From an uncultured Bacteroidota bacterium (GTDB taxonomy: Bacteria; Bacteroidota; Bacteroidia; Chitinophagales; Chitinophagaceae), in NCBI GenBank assembly GCA_903913355.1, contig CAIWKU010000197.1:1-14080 (forward strand): DNA of 14,080 nt, read 5' to 3'. Each line of letters starts with the position of its first letter. Within the stretch, counting starts at the first letter, position 1. The notes below the pieces were generated by a model, which saw only the letters and a list, made by a program, of their open reading frames with translations, did not search any database and was not told where the DNA came from. A program made the translations under genes and the position numbers. This document shows, piece by piece, positions 5,018 through 13,237 of the stretch.

Positions 5018-6511
5018 TTATTCCAGGAATGCTTGCAACTGATCGGCAATTACCCTGTCATTACTCAGTCTGGGTACTTTATTTTGCCCCCCCAGTTTAC
5101 CCACCGATTTCATATAATCAATAAAACCGTTTTTCCTGATCCTTCTTAATTGTAATTTCTGCAGAATATTCCCACTGATCAGGTCGTCGTAATACACGTT
5201 TTTTTTCCGGAGATTATCATCCACTTTCAGCATGAATACAGATATGTCTGCAGGTTCATTTTCAAATTCGATAAACCATTCATGATAACTTTTCCCCTCT
5301 CCCTGCTGTATCATGGGTGCCACTGTAAATTCGGTAACCGCAACCCCTTCTTCTTCAGCAGCTTTTAATAAAGCATATTCCACTTCTTCCCCAATCACGT
5401 GTTCTCCAAAAGCAGAGATAAAATGTTTGATCCTCCCGCTTACAATAAGACGATAAGGATCGGTACTCACAAATTTTACAGTATCCCCCAGATTATACCC
5501 CCATAATCCTGCATTACTATTAATAATCATCGCATAATTCTCGCCTATTTTAACGTCCTTCAGTGTTAAACGGGTAGGGTTTTCTGCAAAAATTTCTCCA
5601 GCAGGCACAAATTCAAAGAAAATACCGCTATTGGTATTTAGTAGCAGTCCCTCTGCCTCCTGTGAATCCTGAAAAGCAAAAAAGCCCTCACTGGCTGGGA
5701 AAAGCTCCACCGTATCAATCTTTTTACCAATACTTTCAAAGATTCTGGCTTTATAGGGATCAAAATTCACGCCACCCTGTACCATTAAACTGAAATTGGG
5801 GAATATTTCTGATACTTTTTTTCCTGTTTTTTCCGTGATTCTGTCAAAATACATCTGCATCCAGGGTGGAATCCCGCTGATCAGGGTCATGTCCTTCTGA
5901 ATGGTCTCGGCCACTATCCTATCCAGTTTGGTTTCCCAATCTTCAATACAATTGGTTTCATAACTGGGTAACTGGTTAGCCCTCAAGTAACCGGGAATAT
6001 GATGGTTAACAATACCACTTAACCGACCTGTGGGGATATCTCCAATCCTTTCCAGCTCTGGAGACCCGCTCAAAAAGATCATTTTCCCGTTGGTAAATGC
6101 CGATTTCCCAGTTTCCCCAATATAACAAAGCAGGGCATTTCGGGCTGTATTAATATGGTTTGGAATAGAATCCTTCGTAATCGGTATATATTTTACCCCG
6201 CTGGTTGTACCGCTGGTTTTGGCAAAATAAATAGGCCTACCCTTCCACAAAACATTTTGCTTTCCTTCTTTTACCTGGTTGATATAAGGTTTTAATTGCT
6301 CATAGTCCCGAATAGGTACCGCCTGCCTGTAAGCAGCATGGTCGTTAACCCCCTCAAGCCCGTGATCCTTACCAAAAATGGTCGTTTTCCCGGTTTTGAG
6401 CAGCATTTTGAAGATTTCGTCCTGGTCGCCCAGGGCGGTATGCATGCTTTTTTTTGTCTTATTATATATGTAATTGGCGAATGGACGGGCCAATAATGAT
6501 TTCAGGTTCAT
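5018..6511 (-). CDS. GH3 auxin-responsive-promoter family protein (acyl-adenylate/amide synthetase-like)
   Basis: A 497-residue member of the GH3 superfamily (PF03321). Plant relatives adenylate a carboxylic acid and transfer it to an amino acid. The nucleotide-binding signature FAKTSGTTSGVKYIP is at 96-110. Later blocks include MVQGGVNFDPYK, ELFPASEGFFAFQD, NAGLWGYNLGDTVKF and the FISAFGEHVIGEEVEYAL segment characteristic of the mobile C-terminal domain. Bacteroidota commonly carry one such gene, but its substrate is not established, so none is assigned. The ATG at 6511 gives MNLKSLLARPFANYI, a family-typical beginning, and a TATTTTTG promoter box lies 24 bp upstream. It is transcribed divergently from rplU; a 76-bp gap with its own promoter candidate separates it from dxr downstream. 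Confidence 0.9.
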   Translation of the reverse strand: MNLKSLLARPFANYIYNKTKKSMHTALGDQDEIFKMLLKTGKTTIFGKDHGLEGVNDHAAYRQAVPIRDYEQLKPYINQVKEGKQNVLWKGRPIYFAKTSGTTSGVKYIPITKDSIPNHINTARNALLCYIGETGKSAFTNGKMIFLSGSPELERIGDIPTGRLSGIVNHHIPGYLRANQLPSYETNCIEDWETKLDRIVAETIQKDMTLISGIPPWMQMYFDRITEKTGKKVSEIFPNFSLMVQGGVNFDPYKARIFESIGKKIDTVELFPASEGFFAFQDSQEAEGLLLNTNSGIFFEFVPAGEIFAENPTRLTLKDVKIGENYAMIINSNAGLWGYNLGDTVKFVSTDPYRLIVSGRIKHFISAFGEHVIGEEVEYALLKAAEEEGVAVTEFTVAPMIQQGEGKSYHEWFIEFENEPADISVFMLKVDDNLRKKNVYYDDLISGNILQKLQLRRIRKNGFIDYMKSVGKLGGQNKVPRLSNDRVIADQLQAFLE

Positions 6512-6534
6512 GCTGATCAGATCGTTAAAGGGGA

Positions 6535-6542
6535 CAAAAATA
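6535..6542 (-). promoter_or_regulatory. Probable -7 element of the GH3-family gene
   Basis: The minus strand reads TATTTTTG, a full match to TAnnTTTG, 24 bp upstream of the start codon. No convincing -33 TTTG is seen at the expected distance. Confidence 0.45.
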
Positions 6543-6766
6543 GCGGAACTTAGGGTATCTTTTGTTTTGGGAGGGATTCGGGGTGTAAAAACGGGCTGGA
6601 TGGTTGGTTGATCCCTTTATCGGAAATAACCGGCCAGGGCCCAGACTGATAAATAAGCTGGGGGACCAAATGATAGTCTGGACGGCATTTTGGCCATTTT
6701 ACGGAGTTTTCCCCTTTTGGGGAGATATTTTTTTATAAAACAGTATATATTTTCAGTCCGAACGCT

Positions 6767-6774
6767 TACCTTTG
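6767..6774 (+). promoter_or_regulatory. -7 element of the rplU-rpmA promoter
   Basis: TACCTTTG is a full match to the Bacteroidota -7 consensus TAnnTTTG, 21 bp before the rplU ATG, giving a leader of about 15 nt. The -33 region (about 6741-6750) is AT-rich without a clear TTTG. Confidence 0.7.
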
Positions 6775-6795
6775 CCGTCCTAATTTTGGATAGCT

Positions 6796-7101
6796 ATGTT
6801 AGCAGTTGTAAAAATCGCAGGTCAACAATTTAAAGTACAGGAAGGTCAAAGCCTGTACGTTCCTCACCTGCAGGGCAAAACCGGAGACAAAGTTGAGTTC
6901 AGCGAAGTGTTGTTAACCGACAACAGCGGAGCGATATCTGTAGGTAGTGATGTAAAAGCTACTGTTAAAGCAGAAATTATCAGCGACCTAGTACAAGGGG
7001 ATAAAGTGATCGCCTTTAAGATGAAAAGAAGAAAGGGCTTCCGCAAGAAGCATGGTCACAGAACCCATTATACCCGAATCAAGATCGAAAGCATTGCTTA
7101 A
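6796..7101 (+). CDS. rplU: 50S ribosomal protein L21
   Basis: A 101-residue ribosomal large-subunit protein that binds 23S rRNA. The start MLAVVKIAGQQFKVQEGQ and the C-terminal basic block KMKRRKGFRKKHGHRTHYTRIKI (about 75-97, named by its ends) are standard for L21. The length is normal. It is the first gene after the TACCTTTG promoter, and rpmA follows 87 bp downstream, the near-universal gene order. The intergenic gap contains a 7-bp inverted repeat (7118-7124 with 7142-7148, TAACAGA/TCTGTTA) that may form a weak hairpin but lacks a T-run directly after it. Confidence 0.97.
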   Translation: MLAVVKIAGQQFKVQEGQSLYVPHLQGKTGDKVEFSEVLLTDNSGAISVGSDVKATVKAEIISDLVQGDKVIAFKMKRRKGFRKKHGHRTHYTRIKIESIA

Positions 7102-7188
7102 TTCGTGTTTTTGAAACTAACAGATATCTTATCAGTAAGTGTCTGTTACAATTGATTGGTAGTTTTTAGTTTTTAAAATGAAATAATT

Positions 7189-7455
7189 ATGGCACACAAA
7201 AAAGGTGAAGGCAGTGTAAAGAACGGCCGCGATTCACAAAGCAAACGTTTAGGTGTAAAAATATATGGTGGTCAACCCGCTCTTGCAGGTAATATCATCA
7301 TTCGTCAGAGAGGTACTGTTTACCATCCTGGTAAAAATGTTGGTGTAGGTTCTGACTTTACTTTATTCGCTTTAACCGATGGTTTGGTAGAATTTAAGAA
7401 GGGTAGAAATGACAAAACAACGGTGTCTGTAAAGCCCATTGAAGTGCTGGCCTAA
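7189..7455 (+). CDS. rpmA: 50S ribosomal protein L27
   Basis: An 88-residue ribosomal large-subunit protein whose N-terminal tail reaches the peptidyl-transferase centre. The N-terminus MAHKKGEGSVKNGRDSQSKR and GGQPALAGNIIIRQRGT are diagnostic. The protein begins directly at MAHKKG, so there is no cleavable leader of the kind known in Firmicutes. It follows rplU on the same strand, and the H1-like gene follows 71 bp later. Confidence 0.97.
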   Translation: MAHKKGEGSVKNGRDSQSKRLGVKIYGGQPALAGNIIIRQRGTVYHPGKNVGVGSDFTLFALTDGLVEFKKGRNDKTTVSVKPIEVLA

Positions 7456-7464
7456 AAAAAAATT

Positions 7465-7494
7465 TTTGTAGTTCCAAATATGTTTTTACTTTTA
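7465..7494 (+). promoter_or_regulatory. Probable promoter of the H1-like gene
   Basis: TTTG (7465-7468) is followed after 18 bp by TACTTTTA (7487-7494), resembling the -33/-7 pair. It lies in the rpmA-H1 gap and would give a leader of about 27 nt, so the small gene may be expressed independently of the ribosomal genes. Confidence 0.4.
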
Positions 7495-7526
7495 ATGTAT
7501 TAACTAACCATTAAATCTTAAAAAAC

Positions 7527-7697
7527 ATGGCAACTGCAAAGAAAGCCGCAAAGAAAGCTGCTCCTAAAAAAGCTGCAAAAAAAGCTGCTCCTAAAAAAGC
7601 TGCAAAGAAAGCTGCTCCTAAAAAAGCTGCAAAAAAAGCTGCTCCTAAAAAAGCTGCAAAAAAAGCCGCTCCTAAGAAAGCCGCTAAGAAGAAATAG
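7527..7697 (+). CDS. Histone H1-like lysine/alanine-rich protein
   Basis: A 56-residue protein: MATAKKAA, then five copies of KKAAPKKAA (residues 9-53), then KKK. It consists only of Met, Ala, Thr, Lys and Pro, has no acidic residue, and resembles the C-terminal tail of eukaryotic histone H1 and bacterial Hc1/Hc2- and AlgP-type tails. Such proteins bind DNA by charge; a nucleoid-compaction role is inferred. The ATG at 7527 is preceded by an A-rich stretch (CTTAAAAAAC) without a clear Shine-Dalgarno site. It lies between rpmA and a strong terminator, with its own promoter candidate. The repeated DNA makes it prone to length change. Because of its low complexity, a shorter or longer allele in relatives is likely. 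Confidence 0.88.
   Translation: MATAKKAAKKAAPKKAAKKAAPKKAAKKAAPKKAAKKAAPKKAAKKAAPKKAAKKK
7551..7685 (+). repeat. Five tandem 27-bp coding repeats
   Basis: Each unit encodes KKAAPKKAA. Units 1-4 differ only by AAG/AAA in the first codon; unit 5 differs at four third-codon positions (GCC, AAG, GCC, GCT). This points to recent duplication of the first four units. Confidence 0.95.
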
Positions 7698-7727
7698 TCT
7701 TCTTATTTCTAAAGCAGAAATAGATTT

Positions 7728-7756
7728 AAGTCCCGCGAATCTCGCGGGACTTTTTT
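7728..7756 (+). terminator. Strong intrinsic terminator after the H1-like gene
   Basis: A perfect 11-bp stem AAGTCCCGCGA / TCGCGGGACTT (7728-7738 with 7742-7752), loop ATC, followed by a run of T to 7756. It closes the rplU-rpmA-H1 transcription unit. Confidence 0.93.
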
Positions 7757-7788
7757 ATTTTCTACCTTCACCCATATAATTTACCCCT

Positions 7789-9468
7789 ATGGATAATGAT
7801 ACGATTTCCGAAAATTTTTCGCTGCTTTCCAAACTAATGGATATACATGGCGATAATAGTTTCAAGGCCAAATCCTATGCCAGCGCGGCTTTCACGATAG
7901 ATAAGCTAACGACTCCCCTTGCAGATCTGACTCAGGATAAAATATTTTCCATCAGAGGAATTGGTGATGCCATCGGAAAAAAAATTGTAGAGCAAATAGA
8001 AACCGGAAAGTTGAGTCTGCTACACGAGTACCTGCAAAAAACGCCAGAGGGTATTATTGAAATGCTCCGCATAAAAGGAATTGGTCCAAAAAAAATTGCA
8101 ACGATTTGGAAAGAATTGGAGATAGAATCTTTGGGTGAATTATTATATGCATGTAATGAAAATCGACTAACACTTTACAAAGGCTTTGGAGAAAAATCGC
8201 AACAGAATATTAAAGAATCCATCGAATTTTACATGGGTTCACTCGGAAGCTACCTTTACCAGCAAATGGAAGTTTTTGCCGGATTAATCGACGAAAAGCT
8301 GAAAAAAACCTTTTCTACGGAAAAATTTTTTCTTACCGGCGAATTCAGAAGACAGGCAGAAATCATCACTATTTTATCATGGGTTACCACAACGCCTCTT
8401 TCTTCTTTAAAAGAGTTTTTCATTGCACATGAATACCTGATTGATACTGAAACAGATGATTATTTTTCTTGCAAAGGCAAAGAAAATATTACACTAGGTT
8501 TTTATGGTTGCAGTATTGACAATCTCTATGCAACACTGTTTGAAACAAGTAGTAGTGACCTGTTTTTAGCAGAGTGGATAAAAAATACAGATCGGAATGT
8601 TTATGCACATTGTGCATCTGAGGAAGCTATTTTTGAAATTGCAAAAATTCATCCCATACCTGCTTATCGAAGAGAAAATCCTGCTATCATTTCTTTGGCA
8701 AAAGAAAAAGAATTGTCACCCGTTATCATGCCAGAAAATATATCGGGTATCATTCATAGTCATAGTAACTGGAGTGATGGTGGCAATACACTGGAACAGA
8801 TGGCTACCGCGGCTATTGAAAAAGGTTTGTCGTATTTGGTGATCAGTGATCACTCAAAATCTGCTTTTTATGCAAATGGATTAAGTGAGGAGAGAATCTA
8901 TGCACAGCATCGGCAGATTGAAGAATTGAATCAAAAACTGGCTCCCTTTACTATTTTCAAAAGTATTGAGAGTGATATCCTGAATGATGGAAGCCTGGAT
9001 TACCCCGATCCCGTACTGAACAGCTTTGACCTTGTGATCGCTTCTGTTCACTCCAACCTGAAGATGACAGAGGAAAAAGCCATGATGCGGCTAATGAAGG
9101 CGATTGAGAACCCGTTTACCAGTATTCTCGGCCATATGACAGGCCGATTATTACTTAGTCGTAACGGATACCCGGTAAATCACCGGGCCATTATTGAAGC
9201 CTGTGCAGCCAACCAGGTGGTCATTGAATTGAATGCCCACCCAAGAAGACTGGATATGGACTGGAGATGGATAGAATATGCGCTGGAAAAGAATGTACTT
9301 ATTTCTATTGATCCGGATGCGCATACCATTGATGGATATGATGACTGTCGGTATGGTGTTCTGGTAGCGCAAAAGGCCGGACTTCGCAAAGAGCAGAATC
9401 TGAGTAGCCATTCTTTGGCCGATTTCAAATTGTTTATTGAAACACAAAAGGCAAAAAGACCATCTTAG
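7789..9468 (+). CDS. polX: PolX/PHP family protein with degenerate polymerase domain
   Basis: The 559 residues follow the bacterial PolX layout. Residues 1-150 hold the 8-kDa-like and helix-hairpin-helix region, with hairpins IRGIGDAIG at 55-63, IKGIGPKKI at 95-103 and YKGFGEKSQ at 130-138. Residues 155-270 correspond to the nucleotidyltransferase palm, but GSxRR...GDxD is replaced by TGEFRRQAEIITIL (183-196), and the third catalytic Asp also has no counterpart. Residues 318-545 are a PHP phosphoesterase with its metal ligands in place: H323, H325, D330, H355, E394, H421, H449, H484, D508/D510 and H512. Expected activity: metal-dependent nuclease or phosphoesterase directed to DNA by the hairpins, probably without polymerisation. 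Role in base-excision repair is inferred from family. It starts at ATG 7789 after the terminator; a TACCTTC box 20 bp upstream may be its -7 element. Confidence 0.88.
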   Translation: MDNDTISENFSLLSKLMDIHGDNSFKAKSYASAAFTIDKLTTPLADLTQDKIFSIRGIGDAIGKKIVEQIETGKLSLLHEYLQKTPEGIIEMLRIKGIGPKKIATIWKELEIESLGELLYACNENRLTLYKGFGEKSQQNIKESIEFYMGSLGSYLYQQMEVFAGLIDEKLKKTFSTEKFFLTGEFRRQAEIITILSWVTTTPLSSLKEFFIAHEYLIDTETDDYFSCKGKENITLGFYGCSIDNLYATLFETSSSDLFLAEWIKNTDRNVYAHCASEEAIFEIAKIHPIPAYRRENPAIISLAKEKELSPVIMPENISGIIHSHSNWSDGGNTLEQMATAAIEKGLSYLVISDHSKSAFYANGLSEERIYAQHRQIEELNQKLAPFTIFKSIESDILNDGSLDYPDPVLNSFDLVIASVHSNLKMTEEKAMMRLMKAIENPFTSILGHMTGRLLLSRNGYPVNHRAIIEACAANQVVIELNAHPRRLDMDWRWIEYALEKNVLISIDPDAHTIDGYDDCRYGVLVAQKAGLRKEQNLSSHSLADFKLFIETQKAKRPS

Positions 9469-9505
9469 ATCAACAACACATATCTATATTCTTACCCTGT
9501 AAGCA

Positions 9506-12500
9506 CTAGGCTAGCGGAAGACTGATAAAAAATGTGGTTCCAACTCCTTCTTCTGTCTCAAACCATATTTCTCCGTTTGCCTGCTCCACAATGCCTTTAC
9601 AGATAGCCAGACCCAGACCGGTGCCGGAGGATTTTGTAGTGAAATTAGGTGTGAAAATCCGGGTTTGTAAGGAAGCAGGAATACCACCAGACTCATCTTT
9701 GACAGCAATCAGGATTTTCCCATTTACCCATTGCTGATTGATCTGAATAGACACAATCTGGTTATTATCCTGTCCGGCTTCCATGGCATTGAGTAGTATA
9801 TTCGTAAACAGGCGACTCATCTGAACCCTGTCTGACAGAATCAGGTAAACGCCCTCTTCCTTTTTCCATTCAATTTGAATACGCGGATTGGTTCCATATA
9901 GGTTTACAATAGAGGCCAGTACTTCTGTAATATCAAATTTTTCTATTCGTGCGTTACCGATATTGGCAAACTGCGAAAAATCGCCCGCAATTTTTGCCAG
10001 TTGGTCAATCTGTTCGATCAAAGTATTCGCCATGTTTTCCGAAAGCTCTTTTACATTTGGTGCACCGTTCTGAATGGCTTTCTGCAGGTATTGAATACTC
10101 AGCTTCATGGGGGTAAGCGGATTCTTAATCTCATGTGCTACCTGTCGGGCCATTTCCCGCCAGGCTCCTTCCCTTTCACTCTTGGCGAGTGCCTGCGCAC
10201 TTTGGTCAAGCTTTTTAACCATCTTATTATATTCGGTTACCAACATCCCAATCTCATCATTACGTTTCCATTTAATCTCTTCATTAATTCGCCCCAGGTT
10301 CATCTCCTGCATTTTTTCACCAATTAAACGGAAGGAAGCTGTGATTCGATTGGTAAGAAAGAAAGCAATAGCACCTGCTATCAGAAAAATAAATGCATTC
10401 AGGTTGATCAGGGTAGCGAGGAACCCGGAAATTTCCTGGTTCAATTCATTCTGAGAATTGAGATATGGAATATTCAGATACGCATAATTATTTCCATTAT
10501 CATCTGTTAGCGGAACATAAATACTCAGGTATTCAAAGCTTCCAATCTTTTCTGATTGAAGAAACCGGATACTATGCGCTTTCTCTAATTGCTGAAAAGC
10601 AAAGGGTTCCATCTTATCACTTAACAGGAACTTATTGTAGATATAGGGTTGTGTAGAAATCAGGAGCGTACCATCCAGGTTATAATAATTAATATCTACA
10701 TTATGCAGGTCTGAAATATCGGCAATACTTTTTTCCAATCGGGTTCTTACGCCTGCATTATCCGGTACATCATCAAAAGCTAATAAGGAGTTCATCTTAT
10801 TATTTACCTCATTCGCCATTACCTGTATGGATTTCGTGAGTCGTTCTTCATTATTCTGGTGAAACCGGAGAATAAAAAAAGAAATTGTGGCCATACCAAT
10901 CACAATAAATGAAAACACACTCAAAAAGATAATGGTTGCCTGTATCTGAGAGCGTATATTCAACCGGAAGGTTTTGGCAAGCACCTTCCATTGAAAATGA
11001 GACCTTACCACATAACCTCCCAGATGAAACAGCAGCAGAATGCATAGAAAGGAACAGAAAAGATAGGCAAATAAGGTAACGGACTCTATCAGCCAAGTAT
11101 TCTTTCTTACTACCAAAACCGCTTTATTGCCCCCACTATTAAACCATAGCTCACTATAATCACCCACCACGCGATGAGAAAATGCAAATTCAGGCACCTG
11201 ATTATAAGGAAGCTGGGAAGGGAAATTATAGGTATTGAAATGATTGATGAGCCGTCCTTTGTTATACACCGCATAAGCATAATTGGTATTCAGATCAGAA
11301 GCAATATCCTGTACCTGGTTAAATAACTCAGGGTACAAGGCTTCACTTTTATACCTTTTTGATTTGATAATTACAAACAGGTACCCTTCAATTCGATTAT
11401 TCTTTCTGATTTCTTTCTGGTATAAATAACTAAACCCTTCAGTGGTATTCTCGTAGCTAAACAAATCCGGCACTTCTGTAGGCTTTGCCTGAGAAAGCAA
11501 GATGGTTTTGATAGCCGCATACCCGGTAGAATCTTCATTAAAAAGCGGGTGGTAGAGACTATCGAATGTATAGATACGGGTATCATATTTATTAAGATAG
11601 CCGGAAAAATTCTGGCTGATCAAGCTGTCTTTAATGAATTTATTGCTGTACTCGCTTTTCTCAAATCGCGCAAAATTATCAGACAGGAAACGGTCATCGA
11701 AATTGGTGGCAGCAATATTTAAAAGGCTTTCTCCCGAAGGATCTGTTTGTAAAGCCAGTTTTTCAGCAATCCGTTTACGTTGTTCAAATTCAACCTGTCG
11801 GTTTTCAAAAATTACCACAGAAGCAATTGACAGGGCAAAGAACATGACCCAGAAAATGAAAAAGGATGAGCGTAGTAATGATTTTTCAATCTCTGTCTTT
11901 CGCCATTGCATCACCAGTACAAACAGAATTAGCCAAAATAGAACACCCAGGTAAACCGGGTACTGGTCTGTTGAAACAAACAGCACCATATAGAGAAAAC
12001 CGCTTACCGCAAGGAATACCAACTGCAGATACGATGGAAATGCATATTGTATAATCGGTTTGAGGAATAACTGCGAAAAATAGAAAAAGGAAAGCACCAG
12101 AAAACAAAGCAGGATAAAACTCAGGAAGCTGTAAATACTCAGGCTAAAAAAATTGGTTACATCAAAAGAAATCTGCGCATCTCTAACCAGACTGATAATA
12201 ACACCTGCCAGGAAAAAACAAATCATGGTCAAAGCAACCATACTCACCATTTGGCTGATTGTTTTTGGCAATTTTCTTCCAAACCATGGGCGATAATCTG
12301 TGTGACTCTTATAAAAACTTACCAACCAAAACAATAAAACAGCATTTACAAAAAGATCACCCAAGGATGGATGCAGAAAATTTGATGCATAGATAGAAGG
12401 GTCGAACAGGGGAAGTTTGGTAAAATCGAATGGGAAGGGAAAATAATAGGTAATCAGCCTTAGAAATATAACGCTGCCGGTTAAAAACAGGAAACCATTT

Positions 12501-13237
12501 CGAAAGGTATCATACAAAACCAATTCCAGGGCTAATGCATTCAGGAAAATCAATAAGCAGAGAATTGCCAACAACCTGAAAATAATGGTTGCTGTATCGT
12601 AGGCAATAAAGGATTTCCCTGTTTTCAGTTTTATACTAAACAGTGCCTGTCCCCCATTACCCAAAACCGGCAAAGCATCCGGATCTTTACTGATTTCATA
12701 TTGTTCCTCGAGTCCTTTAAAACCTGCAAAATCGGAATGCAGGTATTTATTCTCAATAAAAAAAGACCAGCGGATAGGAATCATGGCAATGACTGTAAAT
12801 GCATTGCCTTTAAAAAAAACCTTCCGCTTAATGAACTCAAAATCCCCGTTACGATTATTGATAAAGTAGTTACCCTGTTTCCGAAAAAGGTCTTCGGGAT
12901 TCACGTATATCCGATTCGTATTCCAATACAATAATTTCGAGGGAGATTTGCCCGTACCGGTTTTCCGAAAAATAAAAAGACCCATATCATCCATTGCCGG
13001 TTCGGTTGTGGACGCAGAATCATTGGCCAGTTTTAAGAGGGTTGCCGTATCTGTGAGCACATCCGCAAAGCGGTTTTCTCGCTGTTCCAGCCTTTCTTCC
13101 AGCTTGGCTTTTACTTTTTGGGGAGATGCATGGTAACTCCAGTAATTAATGAAAATAAATGAGAGGGTATACAGCCAGGCAGCTGTAATTAACAGGTAAC
13201 CGTGTTTATAACTTGCTTTTTTTACTAAGTTGATCAA
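9506..13237 (-). CDS. Large multi-pass membrane sensor histidine kinase
   Basis: A 1243-residue kinase. One N-terminal membrane segment (about 13-33) precedes an extracytoplasmic region; a block of about eight hydrophobic segments follows (215-477), then a second extracytoplasmic region (480-715), segments at 718-741 and 767-791, a third sensor region (792-938), a segment at 940-962, HAMP (about 960-1012), HisKA with VAHEIKNPLTP (phospho-acceptor H1035), and an ATPase domain with N box NILLNAMEA (N1150), G1 DESGGIP and G2 GTGLGL. The catalytic part resembles NtrY. No response regulator is in the window, so the partner is unknown. The frame has only one plausible start, TTG at 13237, which overlaps the mazG stop by 4 nt; the next Met (residue 82) would remove the first membrane segment. 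Translational coupling to mazG is inferred. Confidence 0.9.
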   Translation of the reverse strand: MINLVKKASYKHGYLLITAAWLYTLSFIFINYWSYHASPQKVKAKLEERLEQRENRFADVLTDTATLLKLANDSASTTEPAMDDMGLFIFRKTGTGKSPSKLLYWNTNRIYVNPEDLFRKQGNYFINNRNGDFEFIKRKVFFKGNAFTVIAMIPIRWSFFIENKYLHSDFAGFKGLEEQYEISKDPDALPVLGNGGQALFSIKLKTGKSFIAYDTATIIFRLLAILCLLIFLNALALELVLYDTFRNGFLFLTGSVIFLRLITYYFPFPFDFTKLPLFDPSIYASNFLHPSLGDLFVNAVLLFWLVSFYKSHTDYRPWFGRKLPKTISQMVSMVALTMICFFLAGVIISLVRDAQISFDVTNFFSLSIYSFLSFILLCFLVLSFFYFSQLFLKPIIQYAFPSYLQLVFLAVSGFLYMVLFVSTDQYPVYLGVLFWLILFVLVMQWRKTEIEKSLLRSSFFIFWVMFFALSIASVVIFENRQVEFEQRKRIAEKLALQTDPSGESLLNIAATNFDDRFLSDNFARFEKSEYSNKFIKDSLISQNFSGYLNKYDTRIYTFDSLYHPLFNEDSTGYAAIKTILLSQAKPTEVPDLFSYENTTEGFSYLYQKEIRKNNRIEGYLFVIIKSKRYKSEALYPELFNQVQDIASDLNTNYAYAVYNKGRLINHFNTYNFPSQLPYNQVPEFAFSHRVVGDYSELWFNSGGNKAVLVVRKNTWLIESVTLFAYLFCSFLCILLLFHLGGYVVRSHFQWKVLAKTFRLNIRSQIQATIIFLSVFSFIVIGMATISFFILRFHQNNEERLTKSIQVMANEVNNKMNSLLAFDDVPDNAGVRTRLEKSIADISDLHNVDINYYNLDGTLLISTQPYIYNKFLLSDKMEPFAFQQLEKAHSIRFLQSEKIGSFEYLSIYVPLTDDNGNNYAYLNIPYLNSQNELNQEISGFLATLINLNAFIFLIAGAIAFFLTNRITASFRLIGEKMQEMNLGRINEEIKWKRNDEIGMLVTEYNKMVKKLDQSAQALAKSEREGAWREMARQVAHEIKNPLTPMKLSIQYLQKAIQNGAPNVKELSENMANTLIEQIDQLAKIAGDFSQFANIGNARIEKFDITEVLASIVNLYGTNPRIQIEWKKEEGVYLILSDRVQMSRLFTNILLNAMEAGQDNNQIVSIQINQQWVNGKILIAVKDESGGIPASLQTRIFTPNFTTKSSGTGLGLAICKGIVEQANGEIWFETEEGVGTTFFISLPLA

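Noticed and set aside
6641..6681. Inverted repeat CCAGACT...AGTCTGG upstream of rplU as a possible L21 leader
   Set aside because: It lies upstream of the clear TACCTTTG promoter, so it would not be in the rplU transcript; 7 bp with a 27-bp loop is weak.
6710..6731. TCCCC-TTTT-GGGGA hairpin followed by T residues as a terminator
   Set aside because: The stem is only 5 bp and no plus-strand gene ends there; more likely spacer sequence upstream of the rplU promoter.
9151..9447. Minus-strand open frames opposite the PolX/PHP gene
   Set aside because: They lie antisense to a conserved, motif-rich PHP domain and show no protein-like features.
9534..12934. Several plus-strand open frames opposite the histidine kinase
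   Set aside because: They are shadows of the long minus-strand gene, without recognisable domains or initiation signals.
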